Shown: positions 46,131-56,585 of the stretch, piece after piece
How positions within the stretch are numbered: the stretch's first letter is position 1
How the letters are laid out: the number at the start of each line of letters is the position of its first letter
Source of the DNA: Enterobacter bugandensis
GTDB taxonomy: Bacteria; Pseudomonadota; Gammaproteobacteria; Enterobacterales; Enterobacteriaceae
Reading direction: 5' to 3'
Length of the DNA stretch: 64,000 nt
Assembly (NCBI RefSeq): GCF_900324475.1
Contig: NZ_LT992502.1
Coordinates: 3,410,001-3,474,000 of the forward strand
The notes under the pieces: model-generated
Told to the model about the DNA's origin: nothing
Seen by the model: the letters and a program-made list of their open reading frames with translations, nothing else
Database searches by the model: none
Translations under genes and position numbers: made by a program

Positions 46131-46241
46131 ATAATACAGGCGATTGCTTTGTGACCGGTTTCACCTTTCGCTCGCCGCGCTTCACTGATAATCCACAGAC
46201 ATAACATAAACAACACCCCTCAATCTTGTACGGAGTTCACA
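46131..46241 (+). promoter_or_regulatory. CRP-like activated promoter of the PTS-glycosylasparaginase operon
   Basis: TGTGA-N6-TCACC at 46150-46165 is one base from the CRP consensus halves. A -10 GATAAT at 46187-46192 predicts a start near 46199, placing the CRP centre (46157.5) at -41.5, the class II position. GGAG at 46232-46235 is the ribosome site. On the other strand TATTAT (46131-46136) could be the -10 of the divergent HTH gene. ACCGGTTTCA within the site also equals most of the LacI-type operator seen upstream of the GH1 gene. Confidence 0.6.
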
Positions 46242-47561
46242 ATGAACAATGTTCTGGGATTTCTTGAAGCAAAACTGATGCCCCTGGCGGCGAAAACGGC
46301 CCAGCAGCGTCATCTCGGGGCCATTCGCGGTGCCTACGTGTCATTCATGCCGTTTATTATCGTCGGCTCCATTCTGCTGGTTATCTCCTCCTTCCCTAAC
46401 CAGGCCTATCAGCAGTTTATGTCTCAGGCCTTTGGTGAGAGCTGGAGCGCGATTATTGAAATTCCATTCAACGCGGTGTTCTCCACCATGTCGCTGTTCA
46501 TCAGCTTCCTGGTCGCCTTCCGCCTGGCGGAACACTACGGCGAGGACCGCATCTCCTGCGGCATTCTGGCACTGGTCGCGTTTCTGATCCTGACGCCGTT
46601 TATTAAGGTGGCGGAAAACGGCGGTATTACCGTGATGCCGGTGGAGTGGATTGGCAGCAAAGGATTGTTCGTGGCGATGATCGGTTCGCTGCTCTGGACG
46701 GAGCTGTTCTGCTGGCTGAAGCGCAAAAATCTGGTCATTAAAATGCCGGACGGCGTGCCTCCTGCGGTGCAGGAGTCGTTCGCGGCGCTGATCCCCGCCC
46801 TGCTGGTGATGATTCTGGTGCTGGGTATCCGCATCGTCTTCGAAAACACTCACTACAACACCATCCACCAGTTTATTTATGAAGTGGTTGCTACCCCGGT
46901 GCGCCACTACGGCACATCCTATTTCGGTGCGCTGATGACCGTCTTCAGCATCACCATTCTCTGGTCAGTGGGCATTAACTCCGGCTCGATGATTAACGGC
47001 ATCATTCGTCCACTGTGGATGGAAAACCAGACCGACAACATCGCCGCGATCCAGGCGGGGACGACGCCGCCGCACATTATCACGGAACAGTTTTTTGACA
47101 TGATCTGGATGGGCGGCGCGGGTGCCACGCTGTCGCTGGTAATTGCGATGCTGATTTTCGCGCGCAGTAAAAACATGCGCGAAGTGGCGCGCCTCGGCGC
47201 CGGGGCGTCGGTGTTTAACATCAACGAGCCGATTCTGTTTGGCCTGCCGGTGATCATGAACCCGATCATGCTTATTCCGTTCAACCTGGTGCCGCTGGTG
47301 CTGGTCACCGTGCAGTATGCGGCGATGAAGATTGGCGCGGTCGCTGTCACCACCGGGGTGTTTATTCCCTGGACGCTGCCGCCGGTGATCAGCGGTTTTA
47401 TCGTCACCGGACACCTGAGCGGCAGCGTGATGCAGCTAATCAACCTGCTGATTGGCGCCATGCTGTACCTGCCTTTCATGCGTATCGTGGACAAACAGTA
47501 CCGCGCGGCGGAAATTGCCACCGTTACGCAAACCGACACCACCCTTGCAAAACAGGAGTAA
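46242..47561 (+). CDS. PTS permease subunit IIC, cellobiose/chitobiose (Lac) family
   Basis: Membrane channel component of a sugar PTS. It is 439 aa with about ten hydrophobic helices. The family motif GASVFNINEPILFGLPVIMNP is intact (the FNINEP..GLP block of the CelB/ChbC group), as is the N-terminal AIRGAYVSFMPFIIVGS. No IIA or IIB gene is nearby, so phosphate would have to come from IIA/IIB proteins encoded elsewhere, for example the chitobiose set. First gene of a three-gene operon; three bases separate it from the next gene. The substrate is not readable from sequence; context suggests an amino-sugar conjugate. Confidence 0.85.
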   Translation: MNNVLGFLEAKLMPLAAKTAQQRHLGAIRGAYVSFMPFIIVGSILLVISSFPNQAYQQFMSQAFGESWSAIIEIPFNAVFSTMSLFISFLVAFRLAEHYGEDRISCGILALVAFLILTPFIKVAENGGITVMPVEWIGSKGLFVAMIGSLLWTELFCWLKRKNLVIKMPDGVPPAVQESFAALIPALLVMILVLGIRIVFENTHYNTIHQFIYEVVATPVRHYGTSYFGALMTVFSITILWSVGINSGSMINGIIRPLWMENQTDNIAAIQAGTTPPHIITEQFFDMIWMGGAGATLSLVIAMLIFARSKNMREVARLGAGASVFNINEPILFGLPVIMNPIMLIPFNLVPLVLVTVQYAAMKIGAVAVTTGVFIPWTLPPVISGFIVTGHLSGSVMQLINLLIGAMLYLPFMRIVDKQYRAAEIATVTQTDTTLAKQE

Positions 47562-47564
47562 AGC

Positions 47565-48521
47565 ATGTGGGGAATTATCGCAACCTGGCGAATGGCGCTT
47601 GAAGGGGTAACGGAATCTGCGTCTGCCCTGGCGGCGGGAAAACCGGTCGCTACGGCGGTGGTTGATGCCGTCGCCGCCGTCGAAGACTTTCCGTTTTATA
47701 AATCCGTCGGCTACGGCGGGCTGCCGACCGAAAACGGCGAAGTCGAGCTGGACGCGGCATTCATGGACGGCGACACGCTGGCGTTCGGTGCCGTGGGGAA
47801 CCTGGTGGATATCGCCAACCCGGTGCGCGTGGCGCACGCGCTCAGCCGCCAGCGCTACAACAGCCTGCTGGTCGGCCAGGGCGCGCGTGAATGGGCGCTA
47901 AGTCAGGGCTTTGCTGACAAAAGCATGCTCACCGAACGGGCTATGCAGCACTACCGCAAACGCTGCCGCGAGACGCTGGATAAGGGCTTAAGCCCGTACG
48001 ACGGACACGACACCGTCGGCATTATCGGCCTCGATAAGCAGGGGTCGATGAGCGTTGCCACCTCCACCAGCGGCCTCTTTATGAAAAAACGCGGCCGCAT
48101 TGGGGATTCGCCGATTATCGGCTCCGGCTTTTACTGCGACAGCGAAACCGGCGCGGCCACCGCTACGGGCGTCGGTGAAGATCTGATGAAGGGCTGCACG
48201 AGCTACGAAATCGTTCGTCGCATGGCGCAGGGTATGACGCCGCAGCAGGCGGCAGACTCCGTGGTGTTCGAGCTGGAAGACAAGCTGATGTCGCGCTTCG
48301 GTCGCGTGGGCGATCTCTCCGTGGTGTGCATGAACAACAGGGGCGAATTTGGCGCCGCCACTAACATCAAAACCTTCTCGTTTGTGGTGGCGACGGCCCG
48401 TCAGCCCCTCACCGTTTTTCGTACCGAGCGCCAGCGGGAGAAAACGCACTATCACGCCGTGGACGAAGAGTGGATGCAGGCCTACGCCGCGCGGATCCGC
48501 GCACCGATTGAGGAGTCATGA
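47565..48521 (+). CDS. Glycosylasparaginase-type Ntn-hydrolase
   Basis: Predicted N4-(beta-N-acetylglucosaminyl)-L-asparaginase or closely related asparaginase of the T2 Ntn family: cleaves the amide between a sugar and the asparagine side chain. It is 318 aa. The autocleavage nucleophile is T150 in GHDTVGIIGLD, preceded by the HD pair typical of glycosylasparaginases; STSG (167-170) and GRIGDSPIIGSG (177-188) form the substrate pocket. There is no signal peptide, so the enzyme is cytosolic and needs an importer, which the upstream PTS gene can provide. Four-base overlap (ATGA) with the next gene. A plain isoaspartyl dipeptidase is an alternative. Confidence 0.82.
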   Translation: MWGIIATWRMALEGVTESASALAAGKPVATAVVDAVAAVEDFPFYKSVGYGGLPTENGEVELDAAFMDGDTLAFGAVGNLVDIANPVRVAHALSRQRYNSLLVGQGAREWALSQGFADKSMLTERAMQHYRKRCRETLDKGLSPYDGHDTVGIIGLDKQGSMSVATSTSGLFMKKRGRIGDSPIIGSGFYCDSETGAATATGVGEDLMKGCTSYEIVRRMAQGMTPQQAADSVVFELEDKLMSRFGRVGDLSVVCMNNRGEFGAATNIKTFSFVVATARQPLTVFRTERQREKTHYHAVDEEWMQAYAARIRAPIEES

Positions 48522-49939
48522 TGATCGCGTATCAGTTTATCACCGCGCTTTCTGACGCGAAGCCGCGAAGCCATTTAATCACCCGCGTCTCCTGTGCGCA
48601 GTTGCCGCAAACCGCGCTTGTTGCGGAAATGCGTGACTCTGACGGCATCGCGGACACCCGCTTTGGCTGCGCGCCCTTTGCGCGCATCACCCTGCTGCCG
48701 GATGCGCTCTGGCATGACGCGCTCACTGAAGGCCTGCTTGCCGCCCTGCGACCGCTGTTTGCCTCTCCCGTCAGCGCAGATATCGTGCTGGACGTGACGG
48801 ATATCGACGAGGTGGTGCTGGCGCAGGTGCTGCGTTTTCTCTTTAATCAGGCGCACAGGCTGAGCGATTTACAGCTGAAAAAAACCAGTGAGTGCGTTCG
48901 TATTAAGCACATCACCGCCCTCTGCCTGCCGGAACAGCAGGCAAAGCTGGAAACAATTTTCCGCCAGCAGCAGGCCATCGCTCACGGCATGGTCGCAGCG
49001 CGTCGCCTGGCGGATATACCGTCCGATCGCTGTACGCCGCAGTTTATGGTCGAAGAGGCGCAAAAACTGTGTGCCGCCTACCCTGCCCTGCGCTGCGAGG
49101 TACTGAACGAAAAGGCTATTGTTGAGCAGGGTCTTGGGCTGCTGAACGCCGTCGGCAAAGGGGCGACCTGCCCGCCACGTCTGCTGGCTATTCATTACGA
49201 CGGCGTTTCTGACGGCCCGGTGCGCTGCTACGTAGGTAAAGGCATTACCTTCGATACCGGCGGCCTGTGGCTGAAGGAAGGCGCAGGCATGTACACCATG
49301 AAATACGACATGTGCGGTGCGGCCAACGTGCTGGGGCTGATGCTGACCGTAGCAGAGCTGGCGCTGCCCGTACGCATCATGGGCGTGCTGGCGCTGGCGG
49401 AAAACGCCATCGGACCGGACGCCATGCAGCCCGGCTCGGTAGCAACGGCCTGCAACGGCATGACGGTTGAAATCAACAACACCGATGCCGAAGGCCGACT
49501 GGTGCTGGCGGACGCCATCGCCTGGGCCAGCCAGCGCCATCCGCAGGCGCGCTATATCATTGATATGGCGACCTTAACCGGTGCGGTGGTGAAAGCGCTG
49601 GGGTATGAGCTGAGCGGGCTGATGACGCAGGATGAACCGCTGCGCGCCGCGTTGACGCAGGCGGGAAAACGGAGCGGTGACGAAGTGTGGTCCCTGCCGC
49701 TGGACGCGCGGCTGAAAAAGCAGACCGACAGCGCGATTGCCGATCTGTGCAACACGCCAACCAACAACGCGGCAATCAGCGCGTCGGCGGCGTGGCTGCT
49801 GCACCATTTTTGTCCGCAGACGATCCCGTGGGCGCATCTGGACATCAGCGGCACGGCGCTGTGGCGCGAGAACGGCAGGAGCGTGGCGTCGGGAAGGCCG
49901 ATTCCGCTGCTGGTGGAGCACTTGCTGGGGGATCTTTAG
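48518..49939 (+). CDS. M17 leucyl-aminopeptidase-family peptidase
   Basis: Cytosolic two-metal aminopeptidase. It is 473 aa. All metal ligands are in place: K241 and D246 in GKGITFDTGG, D264 in KYDMCGAA, D323 and E325 in NNTDAEGRL; the catalytic K253 and R327 are also present. The N-terminal domain differs strongly from E. coli PepA and PepB, so it is a separate subfamily. Last gene of the operon, coupled by an ATGA overlap with SD GAGGA. It could remove neighbouring residues from imported glycopeptides or process the aspartyl product. A BIME follows. Confidence 0.82.
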   Translation: MMIAYQFITALSDAKPRSHLITRVSCAQLPQTALVAEMRDSDGIADTRFGCAPFARITLLPDALWHDALTEGLLAALRPLFASPVSADIVLDVTDIDEVVLAQVLRFLFNQAHRLSDLQLKKTSECVRIKHITALCLPEQQAKLETIFRQQQAIAHGMVAARRLADIPSDRCTPQFMVEEAQKLCAAYPALRCEVLNEKAIVEQGLGLLNAVGKGATCPPRLLAIHYDGVSDGPVRCYVGKGITFDTGGLWLKEGAGMYTMKYDMCGAANVLGLMLTVAELALPVRIMGVLALAENAIGPDAMQPGSVATACNGMTVEINNTDAEGRLVLADAIAWASQRHPQARYIIDMATLTGAVVKALGYELSGLMTQDEPLRAALTQAGKRSGDEVWSLPLDARLKKQTDSAIADLCNTPTNNAAISASAAWLLHHFCPQTIPWAHLDISGTALWRENGRSVASGRPIPLLVEHLLGDL

Positions 49940-50011
49940 CCCGGTGGCGCTGCGCTTACCGGGCCTACGGGCGCCATATGCAGGCCGGGTAAGGCTCAGG
50001 CGCCACCCGGC
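49939..50011. repeat. BIME: two inverted REPs between the M17 gene and hda
   Basis: GCCCGGTGGCGCTGCGCTTA plus CCGGGCCTACG (49939-49969) and an inverted copy (49982-50011). Lies between convergent genes at the right edge of the accessory cassette. Confidence 0.87.
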
Positions 50012-50015
50012 ATAA

Positions 50016-50717
50016 CTACAGCTTAAGAATATCTTTCACAAACGGAATGGTCAGCTTGCGCTGGGCGGTAATGGAGGCGCGATCGAGCTGATCGAGCGTA
50101 TCAAACAGGGTACGCATCTCACGGTCCAGACGCTTGAGCAGGAAACGGCCCACGTCTTCCGGCAGCTCAAAGCCGCGCTGCTTTGCTCGCAGCTGTAACG
50201 CCTGCAGCTTATCTTCATCTGATAGCGGCTGGAGCTTGTAGATTTGTCCCCAGTCCAGACGAGACGCCAGATCCGGCAGCCCAAGATTAAGCTGGCGCGG
50301 CGGACGATCGCCGGTGATCAGCAGCCGGGTTTTGCCCGACTCCAGAATGCGGTTGTAGAGGTTAAAGATCGCCATTTCCCACGGCTCGTCCCCCGCCACG
50401 CATTCGATATTATCGATGCAAACCAGCGAGAGATGTTCCATGCCCTCAAGCACTTCAGGCACAAACCAGGTACGTTTATCCAGCGGCACGTAGCCGACCG
50501 CATCGCCGCGCGCCGAAAGCTCGGCACAGGCCGCATGCAGCAGGTGACTGCGCCCCGCGCCTTCGCGTGACCAGATATAGATGTATCCGCTGTGATCCTG
50601 ACGCAGCACGTTTTGCAGTGCAGCCAGTAAAGAGGGGTTATCACCCGGCCAGAAACTCGCAAAAGTTTCGTCGTCAGGGAGATAGAGTGGCAGAGAGAGC
50701 TGTGCCGGTCCGTTCAG
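50016..50717 (-). CDS. hda: DnaA inactivator Hda
   Basis: AAA+ protein that, with the DNA-loaded sliding clamp, stimulates DnaA-ATP hydrolysis and prevents over-initiation. Start is CTG at 50717, giving [19 protein letters not shown] and 233 aa, the E. coli length; E. coli hda also starts with CTG. GAGG lies 6 nt before it and there is no ATG or GTG in the N-terminal part. Clamp-binding QLSLPL at residues 6-11; P-loop-like [12 protein letters not shown] with Arg at the usual Lys position; sensor region [10 protein letters not shown]. An ATG-only gene model would lose 36 residues, including the clamp motif. Confidence 0.94.
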   Translation of the reverse strand: MNGPAQLSLPLYLPDDETFASFWPGDNPSLLAALQNVLRQDHSGYIYIWSREGAGRSHLLHAACAELSARGDAVGYVPLDKRTWFVPEVLEGMEHLSLVCIDNIECVAGDEPWEMAIFNLYNRILESGKTRLLITGDRPPRQLNLGLPDLASRLDWGQIYKLQPLSDEDKLQALQLRAKQRGFELPEDVGRFLLKRLDREMRTLFDTLDQLDRASITAQRKLTIPFVKDILKL

Positions 50718-50813
50718 AAATACCTCAACCAGAGATCTTACATAAAATCGGCGATGAGTTTAACACGGAACCCGCCAGGAGAGAACCGGGCGATCCTTCG
50801 CCCAGTTAATGGA

Positions 50814-52103
50814 TCAGTGTGGGGCTTTTTCGCTTTCGTCAGCGTCCAGCACCACCTCTTCCGGACGGATCACCGAGATCAGCTTGAAAATCAGGCTCAG
50901 GCCCACGCCCACGATGGTCGCCAGCGCCATGCCCTTCAGCTCGGCCGCACCGATGTGCACCTTCGCGCCGCTCACGCCGATGATCAGGATAACGGAGGTC
51001 AGGATCAGGTTTTGCGCCTTGCTGTAATCCACTTTGGATTCAATCAGAACGCGAATACCGGAGGCACCGATCACGCCGTACAACAGCAGAGAAACGCCGC
51101 CCATCACCGGCACAGGAATGATCTGGATCGCTGCCGCCAGCTTGCCCACGCAGGAGAGCAGAATGGCGATGATCGCCGCGCCGCCGATAACCCAGGTACT
51201 GTAGACGCGGGTAATCGCCATCACGCCGATGTTTTCACCGTAGGTGGTGTTTGGCGTGGAGCCGAAGAAACCGGAGATGATGGTGGAGAAACCGTTGGCA
51301 AACATGGAGCGGTGCAGACCCGGGTCGCGGATCAGGTCGCGCTTCACGATGTTCGCCGTCACCACCAGGTGGCCAACGTGCTCCGCAATTACCACCAGCG
51401 CGGCAGGCAGAATGGTGAAAATGGCGAACCATTCAAAGCGTGGGGTGTAGAAAGTTGGCAGCGCGAACCAGTGCGCCTCGGCAATCGGGGTGGTATCCAC
51501 AACGCCCATGACGAAGGAGAGCGCGTAGCCCGCCAGCACGCCGATCAGGATCGGGATAATCGCCATAAAACCGCGGAACAGCACGGAGCCAAATACCGTC
51601 ACGCCCAGCGTCACCAGTGAGATGATAATGGTTTTGGAGTCCGGTGACTGGCCGTCCGCAGGCAGCAGGCCGGCCATATTCGCCGCCACGCCCGCCAGCT
51701 CCAGGCCGATAACGGCAACGATGGCGCCCATCGCCGCAGGCGGGAACATCACGTCCAGCCAGCCGGTACCGGCTTTCTTCACAATGAAGGAGACCAGGCA
51801 GAACAGCACGCCACACATGATAAAGCCGCCCAGCGCGACCTCATAACCCAGCGGCAGCAGCAACAGCACCGGCGAGATAAAAGCAAAGCTCGACCCCAGA
51901 TACGCCGGGATTTTGCCTTTACAGATAAAGAGGTACAGCAGCGTACCGATGCCGTTGAACAGCAGCACGGTTGCCGGGTTAATGTGAAACAGGATTGGCA
52001 CCAGCACGGTTGCGCCAAACATAGCGAACAGGTGCTGCAAACTAAGCGGGATAGTCTGTAAAAGCGGCGGTCTTTCACTCACCCCGATAGCACGGCGCGT
52101 CAT
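50814..52103 (-). CDS. uraA: Uracil:proton symporter UraA
   Basis: Inner-membrane uracil importer. It is 429 aa, as in E. coli, starting MTRRAIGVSERPPLL at ATG 52103. Fourteen membrane segments are expected; substrate-contacting Glu residues lie in VVIAEHVGHL and TTYGENIGVMA. Downstream of upp on the same strand, with an attenuator-like terminator between. The 96 bp to hda hold the hda promoter side and a GGGCG/CGCCC stem without a T-tract. Confidence 0.97.
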   Translation of the reverse strand: MTRRAIGVSERPPLLQTIPLSLQHLFAMFGATVLVPILFHINPATVLLFNGIGTLLYLFICKGKIPAYLGSSFAFISPVLLLLPLGYEVALGGFIMCGVLFCLVSFIVKKAGTGWLDVMFPPAAMGAIVAVIGLELAGVAANMAGLLPADGQSPDSKTIIISLVTLGVTVFGSVLFRGFMAIIPILIGVLAGYALSFVMGVVDTTPIAEAHWFALPTFYTPRFEWFAIFTILPAALVVIAEHVGHLVVTANIVKRDLIRDPGLHRSMFANGFSTIISGFFGSTPNTTYGENIGVMAITRVYSTWVIGGAAIIAILLSCVGKLAAAIQIIPVPVMGGVSLLLYGVIGASGIRVLIESKVDYSKAQNLILTSVILIIGVSGAKVHIGAAELKGMALATIVGVGLSLIFKLISVIRPEEVVLDADESEKAPH

Positions 52104-52139
52104 AGTGTTTTCCTCTGTGTAGTATTGTTGGTTTTTATT

Positions 52140-52170
52140 CAAAAAAAAGCCGACTATCAAAGTCGGCTTA
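52140..52170 (-). terminator. Terminator/attenuator between upp and uraA
   Basis: Minus strand TAAGCCGACT - TTGAT - AGTCGGCTT followed by T8. Lies 15 bp after the upp stop within the upp-uraA unit, so it should lower uraA transcription. Confidence 0.88.
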
Positions 52171-52185
52171 TTTATCGTTATTCGA

Positions 52186-52812
52186 TTATTTCGTACCAAA
52201 GATCTTATCGCCGGCATCGCCGAGCCCCGGGATGATGTACCCGTGCTCGTTCAGCCCCTGGTCGATAGAGGCGGTGTACAGCTCAACGTCCGGGTGCGCT
52301 TTTTCCAGCGCCGAGATCCCTTCCGGAGCAGCAACCAGAACCAGCACCTTAATGCTGCTGCAGCCCGCTTTTTTCAGCAGATCGATGGTGGCGATCATTG
52401 AACCGCCGGTCGCCAGCATTGGGTCAACCACCAGCGCCATGCGCTCGTCGATGTTAGAGACCAGCTTCTGGAAGTAAGGTACCGGCTCCAGCGTCTCTTC
52501 GTTACGGTAGATACCGACCACGCTAATGCGCGCGCTCGGTACGTGCTCCAGCACGCCTTCCATCATGCCAAGACCGGCACGCAGGATAGGCACTACGGTA
52601 ATTTTCTTACCTTTGATCTGCTCAACCTGCACCGGGCCGTTCCAGCCTTCGATGGTCACTTTTTCTGTTTCCAGATCGGAGGTTGCTTCGTAGGTCAGCA
52701 GGCTGCCCACTTCAGAAGCCAGTTCGCGAAAACGCTTCGTGCTGATGTCATGCTCACGCATCAGGCCCAACTTGTGTTTAACGAGTGGGTGTTTCACTTC
52801 CACAATCTTCAT
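52186..52812 (-). CDS. upp: Uracil phosphoribosyltransferase
   Basis: Salvages uracil to UMP with PRPP. It is 208 aa, the E. coli length, starting [16 protein letters not shown] at ATG 52812 with SD AGAGGAGAAAG. PRPP site [11 protein letters not shown] and uracil-contacting [12 protein letters not shown] are present. Works with UraA, encoded next. Confidence 0.98.
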   Translation of the reverse strand: MKIVEVKHPLVKHKLGLMREHDISTKRFRELASEVGSLLTYEATSDLETEKVTIEGWNGPVQVEQIKGKKITVVPILRAGLGMMEGVLEHVPSARISVVGIYRNEETLEPVPYFQKLVSNIDERMALVVDPMLATGGSMIATIDLLKKAGCSSIKVLVLVAAPEGISALEKAHPDVELYTASIDQGLNEHGYIIPGLGDAGDKIFGTK

Positions 52813-52835
52813 TCTCTTTCTCCTCTGAGGTGGCA

Positions 52836-52862
52836 TCCGCAAAAAAATCGCGGGATTATACC
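52836..52862 (-). promoter_or_regulatory. upp promoter with UTP-sensing start region
   Basis: A perfect -10 TATAAT (plus 52855-52860) is followed seven bases on by GATTTTTTTG (T tract, plus 52841-52847). In E. coli upp begins GATTTTTTTTG and is known to use UTP-sensitive start choice with reiterative transcription on the T tract; here the tract has seven T. Confidence 0.65.
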
Positions 52863-52909
52863 GCTTTTTTCGGATTGCGCCATACCCAACTTGCTTGACG
52901 TATATCAAT

Positions 52910-52942
52910 CAAAAACAAAAAAACCGGAGGCTGGGCTCCGGC
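52910..52942 (-). terminator. Terminator after the GH1 gene
   Basis: CCGGAG - CCCAGC - CTCCGG then TTTTTTTGTTTTT on the minus strand. Lies beyond the BIME that follows the 6-phospho-beta-glucosidase gene. Confidence 0.8.
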
Positions 52943-52958
52943 TTGGGTGCGGGGTCTT

Positions 52959-53027
52959 GCCCGGTGGCGCTGCGCTTACGCGGGCCTACGTGTATTGTAG
53001 GTCGGGTAAGCGTTAGCGCCACCCGAC
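52959..53027. repeat. BIME: two inverted REPs after the GH1 gene
   Basis: GCCCGGTGGCGCTGCGCTTA plus CGCGGGCCTACG (52959-52990) and inverted GTAGGTCGGGTAAGCGTTAG plus CGCCACCCGAC (52998-53027). Directly follows the stop of the gene at 53030. Confidence 0.87.
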
Positions 53028-53029
53028 AA

Positions 53030-54499
<1,470 letters not shown>

Positions 54500-54504
54500 T
54501 TACA

Positions 54505-54516
54505 GAAACCGGTTTC
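54505..54516. promoter_or_regulatory. LacI-family operator, proximal
   Basis: Perfect palindrome GAAACCGGTTTC, 45 bp before the GH1 start codon. Matches the core of the operator reported for AscG (TGAAACCGGTTTCA). Confidence 0.75.
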
Positions 54517-54561
54517 AGTTCGATGATGTGCAAAGGGGATATTCGTTGCAAGCAGATCGCC

Positions 54562-54573
54562 GAAACCGGTTTC
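54562..54573. promoter_or_regulatory. LacI-family operator, distal
   Basis: Second perfect GAAACCGGTTTC, centre 57 bp from the first. The pair brackets the likely promoter of the GH1 gene. Confidence 0.75.
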
Positions 54574-54649
54574 ATTTTCGTGAACGGAGTCAAGTTTGGC
54601 TGCATTTACGGGCTATACAGAAAAAAAGATCCCCACGTCCAGAATAGGC

Positions 54650-54665
54650 TCGCAAACGTTTGCCT
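54650..54665 (+). promoter_or_regulatory. PurR box of purMN
   Basis: TCGCAAACGTTTGCCT, close to the PurR consensus and containing the full palindromic core GCAAACGTTTGC. Lies 62 bp before purM, overlapping the likely -35. Confidence 0.87.
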
Positions 54666-54723
54666 GGACTGTTAGAATTGCGCCGATTTTTCTTACTAGC
54701 TATGCAATCGCGTGGGGATTTAA

Positions 54724-56402
<1,679 letters not shown>

Positions 56403-56410
56403 TTTGCTAT

Positions 56411-56436
56411 GTCGGGTGGCGCTTCGCTTACCCGAT
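56411..56436. repeat. REP element after purN
   Basis: GTCGGGTGGCGCTTCGCTTA plus CCCGAT, single REP 9 bp after the purN stop. Confidence 0.75.
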
Positions 56437-56479
56437 ATTCCCTCCCCCAACCCGCTAAATTCCTCAACAAAAAAAATAA

Positions 56480-56499
56480 CTGTCATACTTTTCTGGCAC
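56480..56499 (+). promoter_or_regulatory. Pho box upstream of ppk
   Basis: CTGTCATACTTTTCTGGCAC carries a perfect first half (CTGTCAT) and a second half (CTGGCAC) 11 bp on, matching the PhoB repeat pattern. ppk is a known Pho-regulon gene in E. coli. Confidence 0.65.
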
Positions 56500-56585
56500 T
56501 GTTGGACATATCGTGGAAATGCTCGCCATAATAAGGACGAGACGGATTTACCACGTCCTGTGATTGAACTGGAGTGTGAGCTGTA

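Noticed and set aside
50754..51620. 288-aa plus-strand frame over uraA
   Set aside because: Antisense to uraA; His/Asp-rich low-complexity composition typical of a shadow frame.
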